64,000 bases of DNA from assembly GCF_011067135.1 (NCBI RefSeq), contig NZ_JAAMOW010000009.1, positions 62,001 to 126,000 on the forward strand, read 5' to 3'. Numbering within the stretch: position 1 is the stretch's first letter; every line of letters begins with the position of its first letter. This DNA comes from Solimonas terrae. GTDB lineage: Bacteria; Pseudomonadota; Gammaproteobacteria; Nevskiales; Nevskiaceae. The notes under the pieces were generated by a model that had not been told where the DNA came from, searched no databases, and was given only the letters and a program-made list of their open reading frames with translations. Shown here in pieces: positions 30,854-44,147 of this stretch. Made by a program: the position numbers and the translations under genes.

Positions 30854-31336
30854 ATGGAAATCGCAGATCAACGCGTCGTTTCGATCCACTACACGCTCAC
30901 CAATGCGCAGGGCGAAGTCCTCGACAGCTCGCAGGGCAACGACCCGCTCGCCTATCTGCACGGCGGCGGCAACATCATCCCGGGCCTCGAAAAAGCGCTG
31001 CTTGGCAAAAAGGCGGGCGACAAGCTGACCGTCAATGTCGCGCCGGCCGAAGGCTACGGCGAACGCAATGACGCGCTGATCCAGCAGGTGCCGCGTCGCG
31101 CGTTCCAGGGCGTCAAGGACATCGAGCCCGGCATGAGCTTCCAGGCACAGGGCCCGCAGGGTCCGATGCATGTCCGCGTCACGCGCGTTGCCGGTGACAT
31201 GGTGACGGTCGACGGCAATCATCCGCTGGCCGGCGAAAACCTCAACTTCGATGTCGAAGTGACCGACGTGCGCGCTGCCACCGCCGAGGAAATGGAGCAC
31301 GGTCACGTGCACGGCGCCGGCGGCCACCATCACTGA
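30854..31336 (+). CDS. slyD: FKBP-type peptidyl-prolyl isomerase, SlyD
   Basis: 160 residues. FKBP fold interrupted by the insert-in-flap chaperone domain: VVSIHYTLTNAQGEVLDSS, GGGNIIPGLEKALLGKKAGD, then the flap (AEGYGERNDALIQQVPRRAF to VDGNHPLAGENLNFDVEV). The His-rich tail HGHVHGAGGHHH binds nickel or other metals, though it lacks the Cys residues of E. coli SlyD. A cytoplasmic folding helper and metallochaperone. The upstream ~240 bp between it and the divergent membrane-protein gene holds both promoters; no clear hexamers were assigned. Confidence 0.95.
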   Translation: MEIADQRVVSIHYTLTNAQGEVLDSSQGNDPLAYLHGGGNIIPGLEKALLGKKAGDKLTVNVAPAEGYGERNDALIQQVPRRAFQGVKDIEPGMSFQAQGPQGPMHVRVTRVAGDMVTVDGNHPLAGENLNFDVEVTDVRAATAEEMEHGHVHGAGGHHH

Positions 31337-31356
31337 GTCCGTCGTCATCGCCTGAA

Positions 31357-31389
31357 GCGGCCGGCAGGCGTGTGACGCCAGCCGGCCGC
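31357..31389. terminator. Strong hairpin between convergent slyD and downstream gene
   Basis: GCGGCCGGC (31357-31365) pairs with GCCGGCCGC (31381-31389), with an inner GGCGT/ACGCC extension around a GTG loop. No U-tract follows on either strand, so the terminator role is only inferred from its convergent position. Confidence 0.35.
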
Positions 31390-31402
31390 CGCGCTTCGGG
31401 CG

Positions 31403-32269
31403 CTACCGCGCCGCCGCCTCGGCGAACTGGTAGTCCCAGTCGTCGCGCTGGTGTACGAGTCGCAGGTCCTGCCACAGCACATAGGGCCGCGTGTGCAGGG
31501 CGCGGCCAACGTCGCTGACCGAGAGGTCGAGGCTGCTGGCGATCCGCAGCGCGCCACTGACCACTTCCGAGCGTCCGCTCTTCTCGTGTCCGACCTGCGG
31601 CCATTGATGGCGGAACTGCGCACGGTACGCAGCGGCGTCCTGCGGCTCGAATTCGACCTGATACAGACGGTCGTTGAAGAATTGCAGTTCGAGCGCCCCC
31701 GGCTGATCGAGATGGCGGTAGTTCTTGACCGTCAGGATGTCGAGATCGCTGGGCGGCACGCCATCGGGAACACGCGCGTGGCGTGACACGCGTTGCGGCT
31801 CGTAGCCTGCCTTCTCCAGCGCCGTCTGCGTCTCCTCGAGTCCCGCATAGCTGCGAAACGGCGCGAAGAACAGCAATCGCTGCGCCTCCGGCGGCCGTGC
31901 CGTGTAGGCCGCGAGCACGTCGGCCGAGGTGATCGGTTCGTCCTCGATGATTTCCTGCGGGGGCGGCGGTGTCTGCGCAGCTGGAGCGGTCTCATCCGGC
32001 TTGCCGGTTTCCGCAGGTGCGGCATCGCTCGCCGGCACGGCACCATCGGCTGGCGCCGTCTCATTCGCCGCCGCGGTCGTTGCCGCCGGCGCCGTTGGTG
32101 CGGCCTCCATGGCCGGCGCCGCGGATCGTGCGGCGGCCGGCGGTGGCGCCGCGGGCCACAGGTGCCAGACGATGCGGGCAATCACCAGCAGGCCGATCAG
32201 CGCGGCCAGCCAGCGCAGCGGACGCCAGCGCTTCCACCAGTCCGGCGGCTCGTTCGGCATGCCCTTCAT
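31403..32269 (-). CDS. Membrane-anchored protein of unknown function
   Basis: 288 residues; start at MKGMPNEPP or the second Met (position 4). One membrane helix near residues 18-40 (LRWLAALIGLLVIARIVWHL) is followed by a ~65-residue Ala/Pro/Thr linker. A C-terminal ~170-residue domain begins ITSADVLAAYTARPPEAQ and includes LLFFAPFRSYAGLEETQTAL and GALELQFFNDRLYQVEFEP. The family is not recognised. The helix-linker-domain layout resembles SPOR-type envelope proteins (the FRSYAGLEETQTALEKAGY stretch is SPOR-like), but this is only a suggestion. It is 114 bp downstream of metH on the same strand. Confidence 0.7.
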   Translation of the reverse strand: MKGMPNEPPDWWKRWRPLRWLAALIGLLVIARIVWHLWPAAPPPAAARSAAPAMEAAPTAPAATTAAANETAPADGAVPASDAAPAETGKPDETAPAAQTPPPPQEIIEDEPITSADVLAAYTARPPEAQRLLFFAPFRSYAGLEETQTALEKAGYEPQRVSRHARVPDGVPPSDLDILTVKNYRHLDQPGALELQFFNDRLYQVEFEPQDAAAYRAQFRHQWPQVGHEKSGRSEVVSGALRIASSLDLSVSDVGRALHTRPYVLWQDLRLVHQRDDWDYQFAEAAAR

Positions 32270-32383
32270 GCGCGGGCCCCGCTACGCTCAGGCATCGTCG
32301 CTGCCATTGGTTCGTCCATGCTCAGGTGCGGACCGGAGCATAGCGAAGCCGCGGCGCCCGCACTACGCGGCGCGCCGCGGGCG

Positions 32384-36640
<4,257 letters not shown>

Positions 36641-36668
36641 GGCGGACGGAGAAAGCGGGCGGTGGTGA

Positions 36669-36674
36669 ATTATA
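36669..36674 (-). promoter_or_regulatory. Probable -10 element of metH
   Basis: A perfect TATAAT on the minus strand, giving a start near 36662 and a leader of about 22 nt. The -35 position is weak (ATCCGT-like). No AdoHcy, SAM or cobalamin riboswitch was recognised in the leader, and it is too short for one from this start. Confidence 0.5.
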
Positions 36675-36774
36675 TCTGTTTATGCGGATAGACGGATTGG
36701 CGCCGTTCATCCGACCGGATCCGCCACGCATCCTGCGCCGCCGTTTGCCGCCATCGCAGGGCGGTAGTCTGCAG

Positions 36775-36874
36775 TTGTGGCTCGCGGCAAGGACGCCGCC
36801 GCCGAATTCCCCCAACCCGGATTCCCCAACCTTCCGGGTTCCTGAGGACCAGCCCCAAGCTGGTCCTTTTTTTT
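36775..36874 (+). ncRNA. Candidate small RNA between metH and alkB, C-rich loops
   Basis: An orphan Rho-independent terminator (36845-36874) points rightward, with no gene upstream of it on this strand. Before it lies a hairpin AACCCGG (36814-36820)/CCGGGTT (36834-36840) with loop ATTCCCCAACCTT, and an unpaired TTCCCCCAAC stretch. The terminator loop is CCCAA, preceded by a paired C. The CCCCAA motif recurs in the polA-linked RNAs. The 5' end is uncertain: TAGTCT at 36765-36770 could be a -10, but the best -35 (TTGCCG) is only 14 bp away. alkB has its own promoter past the terminator. An attenuated alkB leader is the main alternative. Confidence 0.5.
36845..36874 (+). terminator. Rho-independent terminator of the metH-alkB intergenic RNA
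   Basis: AGGACCAGC (36845-36853) pairs with GCTGGTCCT (36859-36867) around loop CCCAA and is followed by a run of T to 36874. Confidence 0.88.
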
Positions 36875-36911
36875 GCTCGCCGCGGCGCATGCCCATTTCC
36901 GACCAACGGAT

Positions 36912-36940
36912 TTGACTTGAATTAAACGAACGGATAATTT
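36912..36940 (+). promoter_or_regulatory. Probable sigma-70 promoter of alkB
   Basis: TTGACT (36912-36917) with either TAATTT at 17-bp spacing (36935-36940) or GATAAT at 15-bp spacing (36933-36938), in an AT-rich stretch unlike the surroundings. It predicts a start near 36945 and a ~60-nt leader. Confidence 0.6.
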
Positions 36941-37006
36941 CATCGCCCAATGGCAAGATCAACCGCGAGCTTGCGGGGCCATAATCCGAATCCGAGGAGA
37001 AGGGCG

Positions 37007-38182
37007 ATGACGACTGCAACGCTGGCGCCGGTCTGGCGCGACAACAAGCGCTACCTGTGGCCGCTGGGTGCGGTCATCATGCTGATCCCGATCATCGCCG
37101 GCCTGCTCTACGGCCTGACCGGCTGGGGCGTCTGGTGGTGGCTGGGCCCCATCGTCGTCTACGGCTTCATCCCGCTGGCCGACTGGCTGGTCGGCACCGA
37201 CACCAACAATCCGCCGGAGGCCATCGTGCCGACGCTGGAACGCGAGCGCTACTACCGCTACGCGGTCTACGTCGCCGTCGTCGCCGAATATGCGGCCGTG
37301 ATCTGGGGCGCCTGGACCTTCGTGCACGGCGGCCTGCCCTGGTATCACCTGGTCGGCCTGACGATCACCATCGGCATGATCACCGGGGTGTCGATCAACA
37401 CCGCGCACGAGCTCGGTCACAAGACCGACCCAACCGAGCGCTGGCTGGCGAAGATCGCGCTCGGCCCGGTCGCCTACGGCCACTTCTTTACCGAGCACAA
37501 TCGCGGCCATCACGTGCGCGTCGCGACACCGGAAGATCCGGCCAGTTCGCGCTTCGGCGAGAATTTCTACGAGTTCCTGCCGCGCACGATGATCGGCAGT
37601 CTGACGTCGGCCTGGGAACTCGAGCGCAAGCGCCTCGAACGACAGGGCAAGGGCGTGTGGTCGCGCGACAACCAGAACCTGCAGGCCTGGGCGATCACCG
37701 TCGTGCTGTTCGGCGCGCTGACCGTGTGGCTGGGCTGGATCGTCCTGCCGTTCCTGCTGATCCAGGCCTTCTACGGCGCCTCGCTGCTGGAAGTCGTCAA
37801 CTACCTGGAGCACTACGGCCTCAAGCGCCAGAAGCGCGCCGACGGCAGCTACGAGCGTTGCCAGCCGGAGCACTCGTGGAACAGCAATCACATCGTCACC
37901 AACGTGTTCCTCTACCACCTGCAGCGCCACTCGGACCACCATGCCAATCCGACGCGCTCGTACCAGGCGCTGCGCCATTTCGAGCAGGCGCCGCAGCTGC
38001 CGTCGGGTTACGCGTCGATGATCGTGCTCGCGTATATCCCGCCGCTCTGGTTTAAAATCATGGACCCCAAGGTCGTCGCGCACTATCACGGCGACATGCG
38101 CCTTGCGAACATCAAGCCCTCGCGTCACGACGAAGTGATCGCGCGGTACGCAGCGCAGCGTTCGTCCGGAGTTGCCGCTTAA
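37007..38182 (+). CDS. alkB: Alkane 1-monooxygenase
   Basis: 391 residues; start MTTATLAPVW with AGGAGA 8 nt upstream. Integral-membrane di-iron enzyme that hydroxylates the terminal carbon of n-alkanes. All histidine boxes are present: HELGH (134-138), EHNRGHH (163-169) and LQRHSDHHA (305-313), plus the NYLEHYGL signature (265-272). About six membrane helices. Electrons come from rubredoxin, encoded 96 bp downstream after a terminator. A rubredoxin reductase and an AlkS-type regulator are not in the window. The Shine-Dalgarno is one of the strongest in this region. Confidence 0.97.
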   Translation: MTTATLAPVWRDNKRYLWPLGAVIMLIPIIAGLLYGLTGWGVWWWLGPIVVYGFIPLADWLVGTDTNNPPEAIVPTLERERYYRYAVYVAVVAEYAAVIWGAWTFVHGGLPWYHLVGLTITIGMITGVSINTAHELGHKTDPTERWLAKIALGPVAYGHFFTEHNRGHHVRVATPEDPASSRFGENFYEFLPRTMIGSLTSAWELERKRLERQGKGVWSRDNQNLQAWAITVVLFGALTVWLGWIVLPFLLIQAFYGASLLEVVNYLEHYGLKRQKRADGSYERCQPEHSWNSNHIVTNVFLYHLQRHSDHHANPTRSYQALRHFEQAPQLPSGYASMIVLAYIPPLWFKIMDPKVVAHYHGDMRLANIKPSRHDEVIARYAAQRSSGVAA

Positions 38183-38214
38183 GGCCGCCCGTCGCATCCC
38201 CAGCCCATCGTCCC

Positions 38215-38247
38215 GGCGGCGCATCGGCTAAGATGCGCCGCCTTTTT
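38215..38247 (+). terminator. Rho-independent terminator between alkB and rubredoxin
   Basis: GGCGGCGCATC (38215-38225) pairs with GATGCGCCGCC (38232-38242) around GGCTAA, followed by five T. It ends only ~31 bp before the rubredoxin start. Confidence 0.88.
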
Positions 38248-38278
38248 ATTGTCTGCCGTCGGAGCCTGCGAGAGAGTT

Positions 38279-38452
38279 ATGCCGTTCAAGAAGTGGCGTT
38301 GCGTGATCTGCGATTACGTTTATGACGAAGAGCTCGGTGCCCCGAATGACGGCATCGAACCCGGCACGCGCTGGGCCGACGTGCCCGACAGCTGGAGCTG
38401 CCCCGACTGCGGCGCCTCGAAGGCCGATTTCGACATGGTCGAGATCGACTGA
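38279..38452 (+). CDS. Rubredoxin
   Basis: 57 residues, single-domain rubredoxin with the iron-binding pairs C8-X2-C11 (CVIC) and C41-X2-C44 (CPDC). Start MPFKKW with GAGAGAG upstream. It carries electrons to AlkB. Expression must come by read-through of the terminator between the genes or from a promoter overlapping it; no good hexamers were found in the 31-bp gap. Its stop overlaps the ppnP start by one base (TGATG). Confidence 0.96.
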   Translation: MPFKKWRCVICDYVYDEELGAPNDGIEPGTRWADVPDSWSCPDCGASKADFDMVEID

Positions 38453-38766
38453 TGAGCACGCAGTTCGATCAGGTGTCGGTCGTCAAGAAGGCCAACGTCT
38501 ATTTCGACGGCAAATGCGTCAGCCATACGGTCACGCTGGCCGACGGCACGCGCAAATCGGTCGGCGTCATCCTGCCGTCGACGCTGAATTTCGGTACCGC
38601 GGCGCCGGAAACCATGGAACTGCTGGAAGGCCATTGCCGCGTGCGGCTCAAGGGCCAGGACCACTGGATCGAATACCGCGGCGGTCAGTCGTTCGACGCG
38701 CCCGGGAATTCGTCTTTCGACATTGAAACCATCGACACACTGCACTACGTCTGCCATTTCGGCTGA
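38452..38766 (+). CDS. ppnP: Pyrimidine/purine nucleoside phosphorylase PpnP (YaiE/DUF1255)
   Basis: 104 residues, small cupin-like barrel: [59 protein letters not shown]. coli PpnP splits several nucleosides with phosphate. Length and motifs are typical. Translation is probably coupled to rubredoxin through the one-base overlap, an odd partnership with no known functional link. The ClC gene starts 28 bp after it. Confidence 0.93.
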   Translation: MSTQFDQVSVVKKANVYFDGKCVSHTVTLADGTRKSVGVILPSTLNFGTAAPETMELLEGHCRVRLKGQDHWIEYRGGQSFDAPGNSSFDIETIDTLHYVCHFG

Positions 38767-38793
38767 GCGCCGGACGGCAGGCCCGACGCGACC

Positions 38794-40119
38794 ATGAAAT
38801 GGGTCGCGCAGACCGTTGCGGCCACCCGGCGCTGGCGCTTCCAGGCCGGCCGCTTCTGGCTGCGCTGGAAACCGCGTCTGCGCTGGTGGACGGCCGCCGC
38901 GGCCATCGGCTTCGTCGCCGCGATCTTCACGCGCGGTGCGGAATGGGCCTACTCGCATCTGATCGCGTGGACCCACTGGCTGCCGGAAATCTCCCTGCTG
39001 CTGGCACCGATCGGCATTACCGCCATCGTCTGGATCACGCGCCGCTACGTGCCGACCGCCGCCGGCAGCGGCATTCCGCAAGTGCTGGCCGTGCTGCACC
39101 ATGCCGACGACGGCATGCGCAAACGCATGCTGGCGCTGCATATCGGCCTGCTCAAGCCGGTCCTGACCTGCATCGCCCTGCTGTGCGGCGCCTCGGTCGG
39201 CCGTGAAGGTCCGACCGTGCAGATCGGCGCGGCGATCGCCAATTTCGTCGGTCGTCACAATTCGGCGCGCCTGCAGCGCGGCCTGATTCTCGCCGGCGGC
39301 GCTGCCGGTGTCGCCGCGGCGTTCAATACGCCGATCGCCGGCATCGTGTTCGCCATCGAGGAGCTGTCGTCCAGCCTCGAGGAAAAAGCCAGCGGCACGC
39401 TGCTGCTGCTGGTCATCATTGCCGCGCTGGCGGCGATCGCGGTGCTCGGCGATCGCGTGTATCTCGGCGTCATCGACACCAATCTCGATCATTTCAGCCA
39501 GTGGCGCGCGGTGTTGATCTGCGGCCTGGCCGGCGGCCTCGGCGGCGGCCTGTTCAGTCGCATGCTGCATGCCGGAACCCGCGCCGCGCAGCATTATTTC
39601 AGCACCCGCGGCCTGCGCTGGCCGCTGCTGTGCGGCGTGCTGATCGCGCTGCTCGGCATCATCAGCCACGGCACGACCTATGGCAGCGGTTACGCCGAGG
39701 CGCGCGCGCTGCTCGACAATCACACGGCGGTGACGCCGTGGTACCCGCTGCTCAAGGGCCTTGCGACCTGGCTGTCGTACGTGAGCGGCGTGCCCGGCGG
39801 CATCTTCTCGCCGTCGCTGGCCGTCGGCGCCGGCATCGGCGCCGATCTGGCCCGCTACATCGACTTCGCGCCGTCTGCAGCGGTCATCCTGCTGACGATG
39901 GCGGCGTACTTCGCGGGCGCGACGCAGGCGCCGCTGACGGCAGCGGTGATCGTCGCGGAAATGACGCTCGGCCAGAAGATGACCCTGCCGCTGATGGGCG
40001 CCGCGCTGCTCGGCGGCGGTACTGCGAGGCTGGTCTGGCGCGATTCGCTGTATCACGCGCTGATGCGCGATCTGCTGCCGCCGCCGGCACCGGTGACGAC
40101 CCCGGAAACGCCGCGGTAG
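38794..40119 (+). CDS. ClC-family chloride/proton antiporter
   Basis: 441 residues. Selectivity motifs are present: GSGIP (91-95), GREGPTVQ (gating Glu138) and GGIFSPSLAVGA. The internal proton glutamate is conserved (FAIEE, Glu190), which favours a Cl-/H+ exchanger over a passive channel. It ends after the last helix region, with no CBS domains. Exchangers of this type help acid resistance or charge balance. It is in line with rubredoxin-ppnP and could be co-transcribed. Confidence 0.93.
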   Translation: MKWVAQTVAATRRWRFQAGRFWLRWKPRLRWWTAAAAIGFVAAIFTRGAEWAYSHLIAWTHWLPEISLLLAPIGITAIVWITRRYVPTAAGSGIPQVLAVLHHADDGMRKRMLALHIGLLKPVLTCIALLCGASVGREGPTVQIGAAIANFVGRHNSARLQRGLILAGGAAGVAAAFNTPIAGIVFAIEELSSSLEEKASGTLLLLVIIAALAAIAVLGDRVYLGVIDTNLDHFSQWRAVLICGLAGGLGGGLFSRMLHAGTRAAQHYFSTRGLRWPLLCGVLIALLGIISHGTTYGSGYAEARALLDNHTAVTPWYPLLKGLATWLSYVSGVPGGIFSPSLAVGAGIGADLARYIDFAPSAAVILLTMAAYFAGATQAPLTAAVIVAEMTLGQKMTLPLMGAALLGGGTARLVWRDSLYHALMRDLLPPPAPVTTPETPR

Positions 40120-40303
40120 TCAGGATCGGCCGCGCGCGACCGTGGTGCGGGTCGGCGATTGTTGCGCGGGCTGCGGGCGCAAGTCGGCACTTCGCCGTTC
40201 GCCGGATCTGCGGCCAGGCCCGCATCCGCTGGCAACGATGCGCCGTATCAGGGTCTCCAGAAAACGTCTGCGCGGTCACTGCGCGGACCAGCGGAGAACG
40301 CTC

Positions 40304-40669
40304 ATGCAAGCTCGTTTCGGAAATACCCTGATCGCCAGCGCCGCCGTCGGCGGCCTCATCGTCTGCGGCGCCGCGCTCGCACAGACCGCGGCACCCGCAG
40401 AACCGGAAACCGTGTTCGTGCGGCCGGCAATGGTCTACACGCATCCGATGCCGGCCAGCGCCGAGGATCAGGAAATCACGCGCCAACTGGTCAGCGTGCT
40501 GGCCAATGATCACGATCTGGTCGGTGACAACATCGGTGTGCGCACCGTCAACGGTGTCGTCCATCTCAGCGGCCACCTCCGCTCGCCGGCACGCATCTAC
40601 CGCGCCGTCGAACTGGCCCGGCAGATTGCCGGCGTCGTGGCGATCGACGATCGCGCGCTGGACGCCTGA
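40304..40669 (+). CDS. Exported BON-domain protein
   Basis: 121 residues; start MQARFGNTLIA with GGAGAA upstream. Signal peptide (LIASAAVGGLIVCGAALAQ), then a single BON domain: EITRQLVSVLANDHDL, VRTVNGVVHLSGHLRSPARI, AVELARQIAGVVAIDD. BON domains bind membranes or phospholipids and occur in osmotic-stress proteins such as OsmY. Periplasmic. Specific role unknown. Confidence 0.88.
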   Translation: MQARFGNTLIASAAVGGLIVCGAALAQTAAPAEPETVFVRPAMVYTHPMPASAEDQEITRQLVSVLANDHDLVGDNIGVRTVNGVVHLSGHLRSPARIYRAVELARQIAGVVAIDDRALDA

Positions 40670-40691
40670 AGCCGGCGAAGCCCGTTAGCAT

Positions 40692-41471
40692 GTGCGCGTG
40701 AACAGCGCGCACCTGCTTCAGTTTTCGCTGGACCGGAAGGTCGCCATCGTCACCGGCGGCAGCCGCGGACTCGGACGCGAAATGGTCCGAGCCCTGGCAG
40801 CGGCCGGGGCGACGGTGTACCTGCATGGTCGCGATGCCGGGCGGATCGATGCCGCCTTGCAGTCGCTGGACGACGATGCGGCCGGTCGCATCCGGCCACT
40901 GTGTTTCGATCTTGCCGACGAACAGGCCACGCACGCCACACTTGGGGCGCTGACTGCGGCGCACGGCGGCATCGACATTCTCGTCAACAATGCCAGCGTG
41001 CGTGACCGGCGCAGTCTTGCGCAGCTCGATCGGGCCGCACTGCGTACGCTGCTGGAAATCGATCTGATCGCCCCGTTCGAACTGGCACGGCTGGTTGCAC
41101 CGGCGATGCCGAGCGGCGGCCGCATCGTCAACGTCACCTCGATTGCCGGGCAGATCGCACGCGGTGGCGACGCCGCCTACACCGCCGCCAAGGGCGGCCT
41201 CGACGCGCTGACACGGGCGCTGGCCGCCGAACTCGGGCCGCGCGGCATCACCGTCAACGCGATCGCACCCGGTTTCTTCGCTACCGAGGCCAATGCCGGC
41301 ATGGTGGCCGATCCGGCGGTCGGCGCCTGGCTGGCGCAGCGCACCTCGCTCGGCCGCTGGGGCAGGCCGCAGGAGATCGCCGGCGCCGTGTGCTTTCTCG
41401 CATCGCCGGCCGCTTCGTACGTCACCGGCCAGACGCTGGCGGTCGACGGCGGTCACCTCACCCATTTCTGA
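40692..41471 (+). CDS. Short-chain dehydrogenase/reductase
   Basis: 259 residues from GTG at 40692; GTG at 40698 is equally possible. Rossmann motif TGGSRGLG (21-28), NNAS (99-102) and the catalytic set Ser150, Tyr163, Lys167 (YTAAK). The C-terminal [17 protein letters not shown] and VDGG motifs are classical. Resembles the gluconate-5-dehydrogenase/3-oxoacyl-ACP-reductase-like group; substrate not assignable. An Arg right after the Gly-rich start may favour NADP. Confidence 0.9.
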   Translation: MRVNSAHLLQFSLDRKVAIVTGGSRGLGREMVRALAAAGATVYLHGRDAGRIDAALQSLDDDAAGRIRPLCFDLADEQATHATLGALTAAHGGIDILVNNASVRDRRSLAQLDRAALRTLLEIDLIAPFELARLVAPAMPSGGRIVNVTSIAGQIARGGDAAYTAAKGGLDALTRALAAELGPRGITVNAIAPGFFATEANAGMVADPAVGAWLAQRTSLGRWGRPQEIAGAVCFLASPAASYVTGQTLAVDGGHLTHF

Positions 41472-41551
41472 ATCCGCGCTTCAGCGCTGCGGGGACGCCA
41501 CATGACCGACACTGCATGCAGGATCACCGACCGGCACCGGAGTCGCTGGCG

Positions 41552-43480
41552 ATGAGCGATGCGATCTTCCCGGCGCGTCCGGACCGGCAGTCGAATCTCG
41601 CCGGCACCGTCCGCAAGTCCGGCACCGCCACGCTGACGCTCGGCGCACTGGGCGTCGTCTACGGCGACATCGGCACCAGTCCGCTGTACACGATCAAGGA
41701 AGTGTTCGGGCCGCTCGCGCATATTCCGCGCGATGCGCCGAACATCATCGGCGCCGTGTCGGTGATCCTCTGGGCGCTGGTGCTGGTCGTCACGCTCAAA
41801 TACGTGCTCTTGATCCTGCGTGCCGATCACAACGGCGAAGGCGGCATTCTCGCGCTCGCGTCGCTGGCCTCGCGCACGGCGCGCAATCGGCGGCTGCGCG
41901 GCGCGCTGCTGCTGATCGGCGTCTGCGGCGCGACGCTGTTCTACGGCGACGGCGTCATCACGCCGGCGATCTCGGTGGTCGGCGCGATGGAAGGCCTGGA
42001 AGTGGTCGCACCGTCGCTCGGCCGCTACGTCGTCGCCGCGAGCCTGGTGATCCTGGTCGGCCTGTTCATGATCCAGCGCTACGGCACCGGCAAGGTCGGC
42101 AAGACGTTCGGGCCGGTCATCCTGCTGTGGTTCCTCGTGCTCGGCGCCACCGGCATCGCGCAGATCGTTCGCGAACCGATGATTCTCGCAGCGCTCAATC
42201 CGCTGCACGCCTGGCAGTTCCTCGTCGCGCGCGGCTGGCATCTTTTTGCGGCGATGAGCGCGATCGTCCTCGCGCTGACCGGCGCCGAAGCGCTGTACGC
42301 GGATCTCGGCCACTTCGGTCGTCGGCCGATCCAGTACGCCTGGAGCGCCGTCGTGCTGCCGGGGCTAGCGCTCAACTACATGGGGCAGGGCGCACTGCTG
42401 CTCGCGCAGCCGGAAGCGGTCGACAATCCGTTCTTCCGCCTGTTTCCGAAACTGCTGATGATTCCGGCGCTGGTGCTCGCGACGCTGGCGGCGATCATCG
42501 CCTCGCAGGCCGTGATCACCGGCGCGTATTCGATGACCAAGCAAGCGATCCAGCTCGGCTTCCTGCCGCGCATGGCAGTGCGCTACACCTCGGTGCGCGA
42601 AGCCGGACAGATCTACATGCCGGGCGTCAATTTCACCTTGATGATCGGCGTGATCATCGTCGTCGAGATGTTCGGCAGCTCATCGGCTCTCGCCGGCGCC
42701 TACGGCATCGCCGTGACGCTGACGATGATGATCACCTCGCTGCTCGCTTTCTTCGTGCTGTCGCGACACTGGAAGCTGGGGCCCGTCCCCGGCGCCGCGA
42801 TCACGCTGTTCTTTCTCGCGCTCGACGTGCTGATGGTCGGCGGCTGCATCCTCAAGCTGCCGGACGGCGGCTGGTTGCCGCTCGCGCTGGGTGCCGCGCT
42901 GTTCACGCTGATGAGCACCTGGCGCCGTGGGCGCGCCCTGATCCTCGAGAACAGCCCGGACCAGGATCTCAGCCTGAAAGCGTTCGTCGCCGAACTGGCC
43001 GGCAAGTCCTATCCGCGTGTCGCCGGTACCGCGATCTATCTGGTCGCCACGCCCAACCGCGTACCGCAATCGCTGGCCAGCAATCTGCGACACAACAAGG
43101 TGCTGCATCAGCGCAACATCGTCCTGCACCTCGTGTTCGTCGAAGAGCCCTGGGTCGGCATGTCCGAGCGTGCGACGCTGCAGGCGCTCGGCAACGGCTT
43201 CTGGCGCGTCACGCTCAAGTTCGGCTTCATGAACATCCCGGATGTGCCGAAGGCCCTGCAACTCTGCAACAAGCATCAGGGACTGCAGATCGACGAGGAC
43301 GCGGCCGATGTCACCTATTTCCTGAGCCGCCTGCGTGCCGTGCCGACGCCGGGCCAGGGCATGGCACCGTGGCGTGAACGCCTGTTCGTGACGATGAGCG
43401 CGCGCGCCGGCAACGCCGCCGAGTATTTCTGCCTGCCGGACAGCTCGGTGATCCAGCTCAGTACGCGCGTGCCGATCTGA
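41552..43480 (+). CDS. kup: KUP-family potassium uptake transporter
   Basis: 642 residues. Start at [10 protein letters not shown], with GGAG upstream; an ATG 12 codons earlier lacks one. The K_trans signature [21 protein letters not shown] opens about 12 helices, with [22 protein letters not shown] and [19 protein letters not shown]-terminal cytosolic domain ([19 protein letters not shown] to the end) completes the family. Low-affinity K+/H+ symport. It is convergent with scoB, 30 bp apart. Confidence 0.95.
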   Translation: MSDAIFPARPDRQSNLAGTVRKSGTATLTLGALGVVYGDIGTSPLYTIKEVFGPLAHIPRDAPNIIGAVSVILWALVLVVTLKYVLLILRADHNGEGGILALASLASRTARNRRLRGALLLIGVCGATLFYGDGVITPAISVVGAMEGLEVVAPSLGRYVVAASLVILVGLFMIQRYGTGKVGKTFGPVILLWFLVLGATGIAQIVREPMILAALNPLHAWQFLVARGWHLFAAMSAIVLALTGAEALYADLGHFGRRPIQYAWSAVVLPGLALNYMGQGALLLAQPEAVDNPFFRLFPKLLMIPALVLATLAAIIASQAVITGAYSMTKQAIQLGFLPRMAVRYTSVREAGQIYMPGVNFTLMIGVIIVVEMFGSSSALAGAYGIAVTLTMMITSLLAFFVLSRHWKLGPVPGAAITLFFLALDVLMVGGCILKLPDGGWLPLALGAALFTLMSTWRRGRALILENSPDQDLSLKAFVAELAGKSYPRVAGTAIYLVATPNRVPQSLASNLRHNKVLHQRNIVLHLVFVEEPWVGMSERATLQALGNGFWRVTLKFGFMNIPDVPKALQLCNKHQGLQIDEDAADVTYFLSRLRAVPTPGQGMAPWRERLFVTMSARAGNAAEYFCLPDSSVIQLSTRVPI

Positions 43481-43510
43481 AACATCGGCGCGCGGATTGC
43501 CGGTTCGGTG

Positions 43511-44146
43511 CTAGGCGCTGCGCACCGGACAGCCGGTCTTCTGCCGCACCGCCTCGAGGTCGGTGCCTGGCGACAGTTCGCTGACCAACAGGCCGGCGGG
43601 CGTCACGTCGAACACGCCGAGCTCGGTGATGATGCGATCGACGACCCCGACGCCGGTCAGCGGCAGATCGCAGGCCTTCAGAATCTTGTGCGTGTCGCCC
43701 TTGGCGGTGTGTTCCATCAGCACGACGACGCGCTCGACGCCGGCGACCAGGTCCATCGCGCCGCCCATGCCCTTGACCATCTTGCCGGGGATCATCCAGT
43801 TGGCGAGATCACCCTTCTCGGACACCTGCATCGCGCCGAGGATCGACAGATCGATGTGGCCGCCGCGGATCATCGCGAACGAATCGGCGCTGCTGAAATA
43901 GGCGCTGCCCGGCAGGTCGGTAACGGTCTGCTTGCCGGCGTTGATGAGGTCGGCGTCGACTTCGGCGTCGGTCGGGAACGGGCCGATGCCGAGCAGGCCG
44001 TTCTCGGATTGCAGCCAGACGTCCATGCCGGCGGGAATGTGGTTGGCGACCAGCGTCGGCAGACCGATGCCGAGGTTGACGTAGTAACCGTCGCGCAGTT
44101 CCGCGGCCGCGCGCCTGGCCATCTGTTCGTGTGTCCAGCCGGCCAT
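43511..44146 (-). CDS. scoB: 3-oxoacid CoA-transferase subunit B
   Basis: 211 residues. It carries the catalytic glutamate in [12 protein letters not shown] (Glu48), which forms the enzyme-CoA thioester. Also [16 protein letters not shown] and [20 protein letters not shown]. With ScoA it moves CoA between succinyl-CoA (or another donor) and acetoacetate. Its ATG follows the scoA stop by one base. In this cluster it would activate acetoacetate released at the end of leucine breakdown. It is the last gene of the run. Confidence 0.94.
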   Translation of the reverse strand: MAGWTHEQMARRAAAELRDGYYVNLGIGLPTLVANHIPAGMDVWLQSENGLLGIGPFPTDAEVDADLINAGKQTVTDLPGSAYFSSADSFAMIRGGHIDLSILGAMQVSEKGDLANWMIPGKMVKGMGGAMDLVAGVERVVVLMEHTAKGDTHKILKACDLPLTGVGVVDRIITELGVFDVTPAGLLVSELSPGTDLEAVRQKTGCPVRSA

Positions 44147-44147
44147 A

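Noticed and set aside
36641-36700. SAM/AdoHcy riboswitch in the metH leader
   Set aside because: The leader predicted from the TATAAT box is about 22 nt, too short, and no AdoHcy motif was recognised.
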